Positions 39,149 through 49,092 are shown, numbered from the stretch's first letter. The stretch is DNA of 64,000 nt from Streptomyces sp. S3(2020) (GCF_013044505.1 NZ_JABERD010000018.1:1-64000); one strand, 5' to 3'. The notes: generated by a model not told the origin, from the letters alone. Numbers and translations are program-made.

Positions 39149-40104
39149 TCCCGTCCCATGTCCCGGTGTACGACCACCGTCTCCACGCCCTGGGAGGCGA
39201 GACGGGCGGCGAGCTTCTCGGAGGTGGCGACGGAGCGGTGCTTGCCGCCTGTGCAGCCGACCGCGATCGTCACGTACCGCTTGCCCTCACGGCGGTAGCC
39301 GGCCGCGATGAGCTGGAGCAGCTCGGAGTAGCGGTCGATGAACTCCTTCGCGCCGGGCTGGTTGAAGACGTACGCCGACACCTCCTCGTTGAGGCCGGTG
39401 AAGGGGCGCAGCTCCGGGACCCAGTGCGGGTTGGGCAGGAAGCGCATGTCCACGACCAGGTCGGCGTCGACCGGGAGGCCGTACTTGAAGCCGAAGGACA
39501 TGACGGTGGCCCGCAGCTCGGGCTCCTCCTCGCCCGCGAACTGGGCGTCCATCTTGGCGCGCAGCTCGTGGACGTTGAGGCTGGAGGTGTCGATGACCAG
39601 GTCGGCGTCGCCGCGCAGCTCGCGCAGCAGCTCGCGCTCGGCGTCGATGCCGTCGACGATGCGGCCGTCGCCCTGGAGGGGGTGCGGGCGGCGCACCGAC
39701 TCGAAGCGGCGGACCAGGGCCTCGTCGGAGGACTCCAGGAAGACGATCCGCCGGGTGACGTGCTTGGCCTCCAGGTCGGCGAGGGACTCGCGGAGGTTGT
39801 CGAAGAAGCGGCGGCCGCGGACGTCGACGACGACAGCGATGCGCGCCACGTTGCCCTGGGAGCGGGCGCCGAGCTCCACCATGGTGGGGATCAGCGCGGG
39901 CGGCAGGTTGTCGACGACGAACCAGCCGAGGTCCTCCAGACACTTGGCGGCGGTCGACCGGCCGGCTCCGGACATACCGGAGATGATCACCAGCTCGGGG
40001 ATGGCCGCATCGGGAAGTCCGGCCGCCTCGCCGGTCGTGCCGGTACTCACTTGTGCTCCGTCTCCGTCTTGGCTCTGTTGGCCTTCGTGCTCGTTCACAT
40101 TCAT
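39145..40104 (-). CDS. rapZ: RapZ/YvcJ, RNase adapter-type nucleotide-binding protein
   Basis: 319 residues. P-loop [18 protein letters not shown] near 40, Walker B-like [11 protein letters not shown], and the C-terminal RapZ block [25 protein letters not shown] and [12 protein letters not shown]. The family binds ATP/GTP and nucleotide signals; in E. coli it adapts RNase E to a small RNA, while in Gram-positives the role is less clear. The ATG at 40104 overlaps the uvrC stop by 4 nt. Confidence 0.93.
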   Translation of the reverse strand: MNVNEHEGQQSQDGDGAQVSTGTTGEAAGLPDAAIPELVIISGMSGAGRSTAAKCLEDLGWFVVDNLPPALIPTMVELGARSQGNVARIAVVVDVRGRRFFDNLRESLADLEAKHVTRRIVFLESSDEALVRRFESVRRPHPLQGDGRIVDGIDAERELLRELRGDADLVIDTSSLNVHELRAKMDAQFAGEEEPELRATVMSFGFKYGLPVDADLVVDMRFLPNPHWVPELRPFTGLNEEVSAYVFNQPGAKEFIDRYSELLQLIAAGYRREGKRYVTIAVGCTGGKHRSVATSEKLAARLASQGVETVVVHRDMGRE

Positions 40105-42164
40105 GTCTCCTGCCCCCGTCGTTCGTCCGGGGTGCCCGCCGTCACGGGCTCCCCACCGGAACCCATGGTGCCGGGTTCCTCTTCCATGATCTCTCCAGTA
40201 GCTGTGTTCACCGCGGGCGCGGCCGGTGCCGCCTGGGCGAGGGCCACGGCGATGGTCTCAGCCGTTTTGCGGCCTATGCCGGGAACCTCGCAGATCTGGT
40301 CGATGGTGGCAGATCGAAGTTTCTTCAACGAGCCGAAATGTTTCAGAAGTGCCTGCTTGCGCGTCTCTCCGAGGCCGGGGACATCGTCCAGCGGGCTCGC
40401 CCGGAAGCGCTTGGCGCGCTTGGCCCGCTGGTAGGTGATCGCGAAGCGGTGGGCCTCGTCACGGACGCGCTGGAGCAGATAGAGACCCTCGCTGGTACGG
40501 GGCAGGACCACCGGGTCGTCCTCGTCGGGCAGCCAGACCTCCTCCAGCCTCTTGGCGAGGCCGCAGACGGCGATGTCGTCGATACCGAGCTCGTCGAGGG
40601 CCTTCTTGGCCGCGGCGACCTGGGGCTGTCCGCCGTCGACGACGAGGAGCTGGGGCGGGTAGGCGAACTTCCTGGGGCGGCCGTCGTCGTCCTTGAGCGG
40701 GTTCTCGGGGTCGTCCTCGACCCACTCGCCGGTCTTCTCCTTCTCGGCGAGGTAGCGCCGGAAGCGGCGGGCGATCACCTCGTGCATCGAGCGGACGTCG
40801 TCCTGGCCCTCGCCGTGCCAGACCTGCGTGTCTCCGACACGACCCTTGATCTGGAAGCGGCGGTACTCGCTCTTGCGCTGGAGGCCGTCCTCGAAGACGA
40901 CCATGGAGGCCACGACGTCATCGCCCTGGAGGTGCGAGATGTCGAAGCACTCGATCCTCAGGGGGGCGCTGTCCAGGTCGAGGGCCTCGGCGATCTCCTC
41001 CAGGGCACGCGAGCGTGTGGTCAGGTCGGAGGCGCGCTTGGTCTTGTGCAGCGCGAGGGTCTGCACGGCGTTGCGCTGCACGGTCTCCATCAGCGCCTTC
41101 TTGTCGCCGCGCTGCGGGATGCGCAACGACACGTTCGACCCGCGGCGTCCGGTGAGCCACTCCTGGACCGGTCCGGCCGGGTCGGGCAAGGCCGGGACGA
41201 GGACCTCCTTGGGGACCGAGTCCCCGGTCTCCTCGCCGTAGAGCTGCTGGAGGGCGTGCTCGACGAGGGCGCCGGTGGTGATCTCCTCGACCTTGTCGGT
41301 GACCCAGCCGCGCTGGCCGCGCACGCGTCCGCCGCGGACGTGGAAGATCTGCACGGCGGCTTCGAGTTCGTCCTCGGCGACCGCGATGAGGTCGGCGTCG
41401 GTCGCGTCGGCGAGCACGACGGCGCTCTTCTCCATGGCCTTCTTCAGGGCCTCGATGTCGTCGCGCAGGCGGGCCGCCCGCTCGTACTCCATCTCCTCGG
41501 CCGCCTCCATCATCTGCCTCTCCAGACGGCGGAGGTACGTCCCGGTCCGGCCTGCCATGAAGTCGCTGAAGTCCTCGGCGAGTTCGCGGTGCTCGTCGGC
41601 GGAGACGCGGCCGACGCAGGGCGCGGAGCACTTGCCGATGTAGCCGAGGAGGCAGGGGCGGCCGGTGCGGGCGGCGTTCTTGAAGACGCCGGCGGAGCAG
41701 GTGCGGACGGGGAAGACGCGCAGCAGGAGGTCGACGGTGTCGCGGATCGCCCACGCGTGCCCGTAGGGCCCGAAGTACCTGACGCCCTTCTTCTTGTGAC
41801 CGCGCATCACCTGCACGCGCGGGAACTCCTCGTTCATCGTCACCGCGAGGTACGGGTAGCTCTTGTCGTCGCGGTACTTGACGTTGAACCGGGGGTCGTA
41901 CTCCTTGATCCAGGAGTACTCCAGCTGGAGGGCCTCGACCTCCGTGGACACCACCGTCCACTCCACGGACGCGGCCGTGGTCACCATCGTGCGGGTGCGG
42001 GGGTGCAGGCTCGCCAGGTCCTGGAAGTAGTTCGCCAGGCGCTGGCGCAGGCTCTTCGCCTTTCCGACGTAGATCACCCGGCGGTGCTCGTCGCGGAATC
42101 GGTAGACCCCGGGAGAGTCCGGGATCTGTCCCGGCCTGGGGCGGTAGCTGGAGGGGTCGGCCAT
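40101..42164 (-). CDS. uvrC: UvrC, excinuclease ABC subunit C
   Basis: 687 residues from the ATG at 42164 ([10 protein letters not shown]). N-terminal GIY-YIG nuclease ([25 protein letters not shown]), a Cys cluster ([15 protein letters not shown]), a UVR motif ([20 protein letters not shown]), an RNase-H-like C-terminal nuclease ([25 protein letters not shown]) and a terminal helix-hairpin-helix pair. It cuts on both sides of damaged DNA with UvrAB. uvrA lies 11 kb away in the window. First gene of the uvrC-rapZ-yvcK-whiA unit. Confidence 0.95.
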   Translation of the reverse strand: MADPSSYRPRPGQIPDSPGVYRFRDEHRRVIYVGKAKSLRQRLANYFQDLASLHPRTRTMVTTAASVEWTVVSTEVEALQLEYSWIKEYDPRFNVKYRDDKSYPYLAVTMNEEFPRVQVMRGHKKKGVRYFGPYGHAWAIRDTVDLLLRVFPVRTCSAGVFKNAARTGRPCLLGYIGKCSAPCVGRVSADEHRELAEDFSDFMAGRTGTYLRRLERQMMEAAEEMEYERAARLRDDIEALKKAMEKSAVVLADATDADLIAVAEDELEAAVQIFHVRGGRVRGQRGWVTDKVEEITTGALVEHALQQLYGEETGDSVPKEVLVPALPDPAGPVQEWLTGRRGSNVSLRIPQRGDKKALMETVQRNAVQTLALHKTKRASDLTTRSRALEEIAEALDLDSAPLRIECFDISHLQGDDVVASMVVFEDGLQRKSEYRRFQIKGRVGDTQVWHGEGQDDVRSMHEVIARRFRRYLAEKEKTGEWVEDDPENPLKDDDGRPRKFAYPPQLLVVDGGQPQVAAAKKALDELGIDDIAVCGLAKRLEEVWLPDEDDPVVLPRTSEGLYLLQRVRDEAHRFAITYQRAKRAKRFRASPLDDVPGLGETRKQALLKHFGSLKKLRSATIDQICEVPGIGRKTAETIAVALAQAAPAAPAVNTATGEIMEEEPGTMGSGGEPVTAGTPDERRGQET

Positions 42165-42231
42165 GTCTCCCACCCTACTGGCGGGGGCTGACAGTCCGAC
42201 GGGGCTGTGGACGACGGGCGGGCGACCGCTA

Positions 42232-42906
42232 CTACCTGGACTCCAGGAACGTCAGGACGGCCAGGACCCGGCGATGGTCGTCGGTGTCCTCCGTCAGGCT
42301 GAGCTTGCCGAGGATGCTGCGGACATGCTTCTCGACCGTGCCCTCGGTGACCCACAGGCGGCGGCCGATGCCGGCGTTGGAACGGCCCTCGGCCATGAGC
42401 GCCAGGACCTCCTGCTCGCGGGAGCTGAGGTGGGACAGGGGGTCGTCGCGGCGCTGGGCCGTGAAGAGTTCGTGGACCAGGGAGGGATCGACGACCGCGC
42501 CGCCCTTGCCGATGCGGTCCAGCGCCTCGATGAACTCGTCGACGACCGTGACCCGGCTCTTCAGCAGGTAGCCGACCCCGCGTCCGCCGGCCAGCAGTTC
42601 CAGGGCGTCCTCGACCTCGACGAACGCGGACAGGACGAGGATGCCGGTGTCGGGGTGGCGCTCCCGGATGGTGCGGGCCGCCTTGAGTCCCTCCGTGGAG
42701 TGGTCGGGCGGCATCCGTATGTCGACGATGGCGATGTCGGGGCGCTCCTCGTAAACCAGTTCCAGGAGCCGCTCCGCGTCACCTGCCTGGCCGGCCACCT
42801 CGTAACCGACTCTCTCGCACAGACTCGCCAGTCCCTCCCGGAGCAGGATGTCGTCGTCGGCGAGGACCACCCGTCCCCGCACCTGCCGCTGCGATGCGTC
42901 GTCCAT
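42232..42906 (-). CDS. NarL/LuxR-type response regulator
   Basis: 224 residues. Receiver domain 12-130 with the phospho-acceptor Asp62 (IVDIRMPPD) and the conserved Lys in YLLKSR. A LuxR helix-turn-helix runs from ~155 to 215 ([40 protein letters not shown]). The ATG at 42906 follows GGGGAG. It lies on the same strand ~500 nt downstream of the sensor kinase at 43408-46140, its most likely partner. Confidence 0.9.
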   Translation of the reverse strand: MDDASQRQVRGRVVLADDDILLREGLASLCERVGYEVAGQAGDAERLLELVYEERPDIAIVDIRMPPDHSTEGLKAARTIRERHPDTGILVLSAFVEVEDALELLAGGRGVGYLLKSRVTVVDEFIEALDRIGKGGAVVDPSLVHELFTAQRRDDPLSHLSSREQEVLALMAEGRSNAGIGRRLWVTEGTVEKHVRSILGKLSLTEDTDDHRRVLAVLTFLESR

Positions 42907-43407
42907 GGCCCCGGCTCCCCTTGCCCGACCGATCTGCTGCGCGCCCAACAGCCTGCCCCACCGGCGGGATTACGGCTAGCCGGAAGCGGAATTGGGGGCC
43001 TGCCGTGACGACACGCGGACGTATGCGAGCGATTCTCGTATCAGTGCGATGCAGAAGGACCGGTCGCTTCGGGCGAGAGGCGACGGGTCGCGGGACCGAA
43101 GGGTTGCGGGACCGAAGGGCTCGAAGGGTTGCGGGAGATGCGGCGGACGCGGATCGAGAAGACGAGGCGGTCGGCCCGTGTCCGTCCCGCCCCCGAGGAC
43201 ACGTACGGCTTCGGCGATGTCCTCGACCCCCGGGATCCCGACATCGTGCGCGCCAAGCGCCTTCAGTCGACACACGACGGCGGTACCCACCGCCCCTAGA
43301 ACCGGACGGCGGCCTCTCCGTCCGACATGACCGCCCGGTGCGTACGCGACGTCACCAAGTCCGAGGTCCCCCCGCCTGGACGACTCCCCCGCGTGCGCCC
43401 CGGGCGG
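42907..43407. other. ~500-bp interval between kinase and response regulator genes
   Basis: No ordinary gene fills this stretch. It holds a short direct repeat of GCGGGACCGAAGGG around 43090-43118, a possible 53-codon gene on the plus strand (43138-43299), and a long-range inverted repeat at its right edge (43329-43409). Promoters for the response regulator should lie at its left end. Confidence 0.5.
43138..43299 (+). CDS. Candidate small protein, 53 residues
   Basis: ATG at 43138 to TAG at 43297-43299. The codons are strongly GC-biased at third positions, as in real genes here. The product starts with a basic stretch (MRRTRIEKTRRSARVRP) and continues EDTYGFGDVLDPRDPDIVRAKRL, which reads like protein rather than noise. 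AAGGG lies ~9 nt upstream. No family is recognised. It is opposite in strand to the flanking two-component genes. Confidence 0.42.
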   Translation: MRRTRIEKTRRSARVRPAPEDTYGFGDVLDPRDPDIVRAKRLQSTHDGGTHRP

Positions 43408-43409
43408 TC
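43329..43409 (-). repeat. Long-range inverted repeat at the 3' end of the kinase gene
   Basis: GACCGCCCGG (43329-43338) and CCGGGCGGTC (43400-43409) are perfect complements separated by 61 nt. The right arm covers the kinase stop codon. It may be a weak terminator or chance. Confidence 0.35.
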
Positions 43410-46140
43410 ACATGTCCGTCGGCGGCGGGCTCAGCGGCAGCCGTACCCTCAAGGTGGTGCCCTCGCCCGGTGGACTGCTGACGTCCAGCTTGCCGCCGAT
43501 CGCCTCGACGCGGTCGATGAGCCCGATCAGCCCGGATCCACGGCCCGGCTCGGCTCCCCCGACGCCGTCGTCGCGGATGACCAGCTCCAGCCGGCCGTCC
43601 CGGATCTCGGCCTCGACCTCCACCACGCCCGCGTGGGCGTGTTTCGCGGCGTTGGTGAGGCATTCCGAGGTGACGTAGTACGCGGCCACCTCCAGCTGCT
43701 CCGGCAGCCGCGTCGCGGGCAGCCTCAGGTCGAGCTCCACGGGGACGGGCGAGCGGCGGGCCAGGGAGCGCAGGGCGGGACCCAGGCCGCCCTTGGAGAG
43801 GATCGCCGGGTGGATGCCGCGGGCCACCTGGAGCAGGTCCTGGAAGGCGTCGTCGAGGCCCTTGCCCACATGGGCGAGCTGCTCGGCGAGTTCCGAGGAC
43901 GGGTCCGTCAGCAGGGACTCGGCCAGTCTGAGGTCCAGTTGGAGGGCGACGAGCCGCTGCTGGACTCCGTCGTGCAGATCGCGCTCGATCCGGCGCCGGG
44001 AGGCGTCCGAGGCGGCCACCACGCGCGCGCGTGACGCGGTCAGCTGGGCGCGGCTGTCCGCGTTGGCGATGGCGGTGGCGACGAGTTCGGTGAAGTCGGC
44101 CAGCCGCGACTCGGTGCCGCCGGGCAGTGCGTCCAGCGCGGACGACGCGAGGATGAAGCCCCACAGCCGGTCGTCGACGACGATGGGCGCGCCCACCGCC
44201 TCTCCCACATGGGCCGCGCGCCGGGTCCCGGACACCTCGCGGATCGCCTTGAGGCCCGCCAGCCGACGCTCCTCGCGGCCGGCCCGCTCGAGCTCCTCCG
44301 GGATCCCGTACGCGGTCCCGAGGACCGTGTGGCTGCCGTCGGGTTCCTGCCGCAGCACGGCCGCGGTCGTGTTCAGCAGGGCCCCGACCTCCTCCGCCAC
44401 CCTCGCGAACACCTCGTCCGGCGGGGCGCCGCGGGCCACCAGGGTGGCGACCCGCCGCAGCGCGGCCTGTTCCAGTGCGGCGCGGCGGCTCTCGGTGACG
44501 TCGCGCGCGGTGGCGTAGATGAGGCCCTCCTCGGGGACCGGACGGGCGCTCCACTGGAGCCAGCACTCGGTGCCGTCCACGCGCAGGTAGCGGTTCTCGA
44601 ACTCGACCAGGTCGACGCCGCTCGCGAGACGGTCGAGGGCGACGCGGGTGCTGTCCCGGTCGTCCTCGTGCACGAACTCGATGTAGGGCTTGGACAGCAG
44701 TTCCTCACCCGAGTAGCCGAGGGTCCTCTCGACGGCCGGGTTGACCCGCTTGAAGTAGCCGTCGAGGCCGCTGATGCAGAGCAGGTCCAGGGAGAGGTTG
44801 AAGATGCTCTCCACTTCCTGTTCGGCCTTCTCGCGCCGCCCGTGGGCCGCCGCGAAGGACGCCATGGTGCCGTTCATGCCGCCGAGCAGCTGGGCCCAGG
44901 TGCCGTCGAAGGAGGCGACGTCGGCGCGGTGTCCGAGCCGGTTGTGGTCGATCGCCGTGTTCATGGCCCGGATCTCGCCGGCCAGCCGCTCGGTGGTGAC
45001 GCGCAGTTCGCGGAAGGTGTCGGCCACATCGCCGAGTTCGTCACGGCCGGTGTACCGGATGTCGTACGAGAGATCGCCGTACGACAGGGCCCGCGCGCCC
45101 TGGGAGACCTCGCTGAGGGGGCGGGTGATGGAGCGGCGCAGGGCCAGCGCGAGGACGGTGACGACGCCGAGGACGGCCAGGGAGACGGCGAGGTCGCGTC
45201 GTACACGGGTCTCCGCGCTCCGGCGGTCGCGGGCGGCGGTGACGTCGAGGTCGTGTGCGGCCTGGTCCTGGATGCCGCGCAGGGCGTCGATGCGGGCCCC
45301 GGAGTCGAGCAGCCAGCGGTCGTAGGACGGCCAGCGGGCGGTCTCGGGGGTGGGTGCGGCGAGCATGTCGCGGACCGCGCGAACGGCCCGGCCGGGCGCC
45401 TCGAACTGCGTGCTGTACAGCTCGCCCCGCAGTTCGTCCGAGGTGTTCTGCCGGAAGGTGTCCAGTTCGGCCGCCTCCAGTTCGGGCCAGCGTCCGGCGG
45501 CGGTGGGGCGTTGCTCGGCGGGTGCGTCCAGCAGGATCGCCAGCTCCACGCGCTCGCGCTCGGCGGCCTCGATGGCCCGTACGAGGGCGATGTGGGCGTC
45601 CGCCGCGCGGCCCGAGGTCCGGGTGGGGCTCCCCGACTCGAACACGGCGACGTTGTCGAGCAGGGCGTCCTCGATGCTCGCGTAGTCCTGGGCCACCGTG
45701 CGGGCGGTGAGCGAGGCGGTGCCCGTCTGGACGCGCAGCGCGTGCAGTCGGCGGCCGGCGGCGTCGAGGTCTCCTGCGGCGTCGGCCCCGGTCCAGCCGA
45801 CACCCCGGTCGACGGCCCGCTCCAGGGCCTGGTCCGTGGCCCGTTCGGCCGCGGCACGTGTCGCCGGGGTGATCGTCCCGGGACGCAGCCGGGCCTGTAC
45901 GGCGGCGATCCGCTCCCGGGCGACGGCGTCGGAGACCTCGGTGAGCGCGAACGTCACCTCGGTCGCGGCGTGGAAGGCGCGCAGGTCGCTCGCCTCCCGC
46001 CACTGGGCGACGCCGCTGAAGGCGGTGAAGGCCAGCAGTCCGGTCACCGGCAGCAGCACGAGCAGCATCAGCTTCCGTCCGACGCGCAGACGGGCCAGGA
46101 GCGGGGGACGCTCCGTCCGTGTCGGTCTCACGCCGCGCAC
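43408..46140 (-). CDS. Sensor histidine kinase (NIT-like sensor, HAMP, PAS, GAF, HisKA_3)
   Basis: 910 residues. Membrane helix ~25-45 (LMLLVLLPVTGLLAFTAFSG), then a ~300-residue helical extracellular region resembling nitrate/nitrite-sensing (NIT) domains, a second helix (LAVSLAVLGVVTVLALAL) and a HAMP segment. Next come a PAS domain (FNLSLDLLCISGLDGYFKRVNPAVERTLGY), a GAF-like domain, and a HisKA_3 box with His723 (ERDLHDGVQQRLVALQLDL). A HATPase domain ends in DDGVGGAEPGRGSGLIGL. The GTG at 46140 follows GAGGAAC. It begins 9 nt after the second binding-lipoprotein gene, so the lipoproteins are likely its input. Confidence 0.9.
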   Translation of the reverse strand: MRGVRPTRTERPPLLARLRVGRKLMLLVLLPVTGLLAFTAFSGVAQWREASDLRAFHAATEVTFALTEVSDAVARERIAAVQARLRPGTITPATRAAAERATDQALERAVDRGVGWTGADAAGDLDAAGRRLHALRVQTGTASLTARTVAQDYASIEDALLDNVAVFESGSPTRTSGRAADAHIALVRAIEAAERERVELAILLDAPAEQRPTAAGRWPELEAAELDTFRQNTSDELRGELYSTQFEAPGRAVRAVRDMLAAPTPETARWPSYDRWLLDSGARIDALRGIQDQAAHDLDVTAARDRRSAETRVRRDLAVSLAVLGVVTVLALALRRSITRPLSEVSQGARALSYGDLSYDIRYTGRDELGDVADTFRELRVTTERLAGEIRAMNTAIDHNRLGHRADVASFDGTWAQLLGGMNGTMASFAAAHGRREKAEQEVESIFNLSLDLLCISGLDGYFKRVNPAVERTLGYSGEELLSKPYIEFVHEDDRDSTRVALDRLASGVDLVEFENRYLRVDGTECWLQWSARPVPEEGLIYATARDVTESRRAALEQAALRRVATLVARGAPPDEVFARVAEEVGALLNTTAAVLRQEPDGSHTVLGTAYGIPEELERAGREERRLAGLKAIREVSGTRRAAHVGEAVGAPIVVDDRLWGFILASSALDALPGGTESRLADFTELVATAIANADSRAQLTASRARVVAASDASRRRIERDLHDGVQQRLVALQLDLRLAESLLTDPSSELAEQLAHVGKGLDDAFQDLLQVARGIHPAILSKGGLGPALRSLARRSPVPVELDLRLPATRLPEQLEVAAYYVTSECLTNAAKHAHAGVVEVEAEIRDGRLELVIRDDGVGGAEPGRGSGLIGLIDRVEAIGGKLDVSSPPGEGTTLRVRLPLSPPPTDM

Positions 46141-46149
46141 GTTCGTTCC

Positions 46150-47499
46150 TCAGCGCCCGGTGGGCGGGTAGTACTGGTGGTCCGCCAGGTCCTTGTCGAT
46201 GGCCTCCACCGCCCCGTCGAGCGTGGCCCGCACCGGCGCCTCGTCGAGCATGATCTTCGCGAAGGCCCGGGAGAAGGCGTCGGTGATCGCCGCGTAGGCG
46301 GGCGTACGGGGCCGCGGGCGGGCGACGCCGCTCTGCAACTGCTCGATGTAGAGCCGCTCGGGGCCCGTCTCCGAGAACAGCCTGGTGCGTTCGATCGCGC
46401 TTCTGGTCGCGGGGACGGCCCCGTTGACGTTCGTCATGCGCAACACCTCGTCGGGGCTCAGCAGGAACGAAAGGAACCGCCAGACCGCGTCCGCGTCGAC
46501 GCTGGTCGCCGGGATCGACCACTGCCAGGAGCCCATCCCGGTCACGGAGCCCCGGCCGAAGTCGGGCAGCGGCACGATCGCCACGTCGCCGGGGAACGCG
46601 CCGCTGTACTCGCCGTAGGTCCAGTGCCCGGTCCAGGAGAGGGGGCTGCGGCCCTCGACGAAGGCCTTGTCGTCCTCGCCGGGGTCGACGAGCCCCGCCT
46701 TGACCCAGCTCTGCATGGTGGTGAGTGCCTCCACGGAGGCGGCGCAGTTGAGGTAGCCGTCGGCCGTCCGGAACGTGTTCGGATCGATGAGGTCACCGCC
46801 CGCCGACCACACCGCGGGCGCGAAACCGTAGGTGTTCCACTCGGCTCCGGGTGTGGCGTAGAGGAGCCTGAGGTCGAGCGGCGTCCGGTAGCCCTCCTTC
46901 CGCAGTCTCACCAGAATGCCCGTCAGTTCGTCGGAGGTCCAGGCGTCCTCGGAGCCCCGGGGGACACGGATGCCGGCCTTCTCCAGCACCGACGGCCGTA
47001 CGTACATCCCGAGTCCGGAGTCGAAGGTGCCCAGGCCCCACAACTGGCCCCGGTAGGTGCCCTGTCGGAGGACGGAGGGGAGCAGGTCGGCGCGCAGGTC
47101 CCCGGTCAGGCAGGAGTCGAGCGGCCTGAGCCTTCCCGCCCAGGCGTGGCCGAAGACCTTGGGGGCGTCGAAGTCGAGCAGGTCGGGCAGTTGACCGTCG
47201 GCAGCGGCGGCCAGGACCTCGGCGTCGTAGTCGCCGTCGGGGAGGTCCACGAGGCGGACCTCGACCTCCTTCTGGGACGCGTTGAACCTCCGCACCTGCC
47301 CACGCAGGGTCTCCTTCTCACCGTGCGCCGTCGGCGTGTGGTACCACATCGTGATCTGCGAGGTGCCGGTGATCCGTCCGTCGCAGCTCGTGTCGGTGCG
47401 GGCTCTCTCCTCGTGGTCGGTGTCGCCCGCGGTGCAGCCGGCGAGCAGCGCGGCGCTCAGGGCGCCGGCCAGGAACGACTTCAGGACCCCGCGGGTCAT
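46150..47499 (-). CDS. Extracellular solute-binding lipoprotein (sugar type), copy 2
   Basis: 449 residues. Signal peptide with lipobox LLAGC (Cys22), then a family-1 sugar-binding-protein fold: GTSQITMWYHTPTAHGEKETL, DLLDFDAPKVFGHAWAGRLRPLD, YGFAPAVWSAGGDLIDPNTF, PLPDFGRGSVTGMGSWQWSI. It is closely similar along its whole length to the preceding gene product, so the pair is a tandem duplication. No permease gene is near. Position between its paralogue (4-nt overlap) and the histidine kinase suggests ligand sensing. Confidence 0.88.
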   Translation of the reverse strand: MTRGVLKSFLAGALSAALLAGCTAGDTDHEERARTDTSCDGRITGTSQITMWYHTPTAHGEKETLRGQVRRFNASQKEVEVRLVDLPDGDYDAEVLAAAADGQLPDLLDFDAPKVFGHAWAGRLRPLDSCLTGDLRADLLPSVLRQGTYRGQLWGLGTFDSGLGMYVRPSVLEKAGIRVPRGSEDAWTSDELTGILVRLRKEGYRTPLDLRLLYATPGAEWNTYGFAPAVWSAGGDLIDPNTFRTADGYLNCAASVEALTTMQSWVKAGLVDPGEDDKAFVEGRSPLSWTGHWTYGEYSGAFPGDVAIVPLPDFGRGSVTGMGSWQWSIPATSVDADAVWRFLSFLLSPDEVLRMTNVNGAVPATRSAIERTRLFSETGPERLYIEQLQSGVARPRPRTPAYAAITDAFSRAFAKIMLDEAPVRATLDGAVEAIDKDLADHQYYPPTGR

Positions 47500-48884
47500 G
47501 ACCCCTTCTGCGGATAGTCGTCGTGGGCGGCGAGGTCCTTGTCGATGGCCTTCACCGCCTCGTCGAGGGCGGCCTTCACCGGCGCCTCGTCGAACATGAT
47601 CTTGGCGAAGGCCCGGGAGAAGGCGTCGGTGATCGCCGGGTAGGCGGGCGTCTGCGGCCGGGGCCGGGCTACGCCGCCCGTCAGTTGCTCGATGAACAGG
47701 TGCTCGGCGCCGCCGGGACCGTAGGCGGAGGAGAGCTTCACCGCGCTGTGCGTGGCCGGGATCCCGCCGTTGGCCTCGCTCATCCGGTGGACCTGGTCCG
47801 GCTTCAGCAGATAGGCGAGGAAGCGCCAGACGGCGTCTCCGTCGGCCGCGCCCGAGGTGACGCCCCACTGCCAGGACCCCATCCCGGTCACCGCGCCCCG
47901 GCCGAAGTCGGGCAGCGGCACGATCGCCACGTCGCCGGGGTGCGCCTTGCTGTAGTCCGGGTACCACCAGTGGCCGGTCCAGGAGATGACGCTACGGCCC
48001 TCGATGAACGCCTGGTCGTCGCTCTTGCCGGGTTCGACGAGCCCCTCCTTCGCCCAGGTCTGCATGGTGGTGAGCGCCTCGACCGCCTCAGGGCTGTTGA
48101 GGAATCCGTCGGCCGTGCGGAACGTCCCGGGCTCGATGAGGTCACCGCCCGCCGACCACACCGCGGGCGCGAAGCCGTAGGTGTTCCACTCCTCGCCGGG
48201 CTTCGCGTAGACGAGCCCGATGTCGAGGGGCGTCTTGTGACCCGCCTTGCGGAGGGTGCGCAGGACGTCCGTGAATTCGCCGGAGGTCCACGCGTCGTCG
48301 ACACCCTTGGGGACACGGATGCCGGCCTTCTTCAGCGCCGAGGGGCGCACATACAGCCCCAGCCCGGAGTCGAAGGTGCCGACACCGTACAACTTCCCCG
48401 CATACGTGCCCTGTTGACGGATCGACGCCAGCAGGTCGCTCCGCACGCTCTCGGGAACGCACGAGTCGATCGGCTTGAGCTTGCCGGACCAGGCGTAGCT
48501 GTAGAGATTGGGGCCGTCGAAGTCGAGCAGGTCCGGAAGGTCGCCACTGGCCGCGGCGGAGTTCACCAGGTCGTTGTACGGCCGGAACTCAGGCAGGGTG
48601 ACAAGCTCCACCCGCACCTGCTTCTGCGCTTCGTTGAACTCCGCGACCTGCTTCTGCAAGGTGCTGAGCTCCCCGCTCGGCCCGGCGTGGAACCACATCG
48701 TCAGATGCTCGGTGCCCTCGATCCTGCCGTCGCAGGTCGTGTCACCGCGTGCCTCGTCATTCGTGCCGTCGCCGTCATCGCCTCCCCCGCCGCACCCGGC
48801 CAGCAGCAGGGCGATCCCCAACAGCCCTGCGGCCAGGGCGCGGTGATGCCGACCCGTTCCGACAGTCCTGATCCACGCCCGCAT
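47496..48884 (-). CDS. Extracellular solute-binding lipoprotein (sugar type), copy 1
   Basis: 462 residues from the ATG at 48884 (GTGGGGG site). Signal peptide and lipobox LLLAGC (Cys31), followed by a Gly/Asp linker. The body matches copy 2 block for block: DLLDFDGPNLYSYAWSGKLKPID, GTYAGKLYGVGTFDSGLGLYVRPS, EWNTYGFAPAVWSAGGDLIEP, PLPDFGRGAVTGMGSWQWGV. The ligand is probably an oligosaccharide by family. It heads the three-gene unit ending in the kinase; a large inverted repeat (49008-49057) lies ~125 nt upstream. Confidence 0.88.
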   Translation of the reverse strand: MRAWIRTVGTGRHHRALAAGLLGIALLLAGCGGGGDDGDGTNDEARGDTTCDGRIEGTEHLTMWFHAGPSGELSTLQKQVAEFNEAQKQVRVELVTLPEFRPYNDLVNSAAASGDLPDLLDFDGPNLYSYAWSGKLKPIDSCVPESVRSDLLASIRQQGTYAGKLYGVGTFDSGLGLYVRPSALKKAGIRVPKGVDDAWTSGEFTDVLRTLRKAGHKTPLDIGLVYAKPGEEWNTYGFAPAVWSAGGDLIEPGTFRTADGFLNSPEAVEALTTMQTWAKEGLVEPGKSDDQAFIEGRSVISWTGHWWYPDYSKAHPGDVAIVPLPDFGRGAVTGMGSWQWGVTSGAADGDAVWRFLAYLLKPDQVHRMSEANGGIPATHSAVKLSSAYGPGGAEHLFIEQLTGGVARPRPQTPAYPAITDAFSRAFAKIMFDEAPVKAALDEAVKAIDKDLAAHDDYPQKGS

Positions 48885-49007
48885 CGCGCACCCCCACTCG
48901 ACCGGCCTTCCGCGGCCTCCCCAGGGCAGCCCACATGCTACCCCTGGTGACCTGCCGCTGCGCTGAGTAAGCAGGAATCGACGGACTCGGCAAGGGACTT
49001 CAGCACA

Positions 49008-49057
49008 TTCCAGCTGCCCGGAAGCAACGCGCGTCGACTCTTTCCGGGTAGCTGGAA
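49008..49057. promoter_or_regulatory. Large near-perfect inverted repeat in the divergent promoter region
   Basis: TTCCAGCTGCCCGGAA (49008-49023) and TTCCGGGTAGCTGGAA (49042-49057) are complementary at 15 of 16 positions, with an 18-nt spacer. Each arm is itself a TTCC-N8-GGAA half-palindrome, so two regulator dimers could bind 34 bp apart. It lies between the binding-protein/kinase unit and the receiver-only gene. Confidence 0.6.
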
Positions 49058-49092
49058 AGCGCAATCACCTGCCTGTTGGGACCCTGTGGGGC

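Noticed and set aside
43329..43409. Attachment-site-like inverted repeat ends of a small mobile element
   Set aside because: The arms are only 10 bp, one lies on the kinase stop codon, and there is no transposase or target-site duplication.
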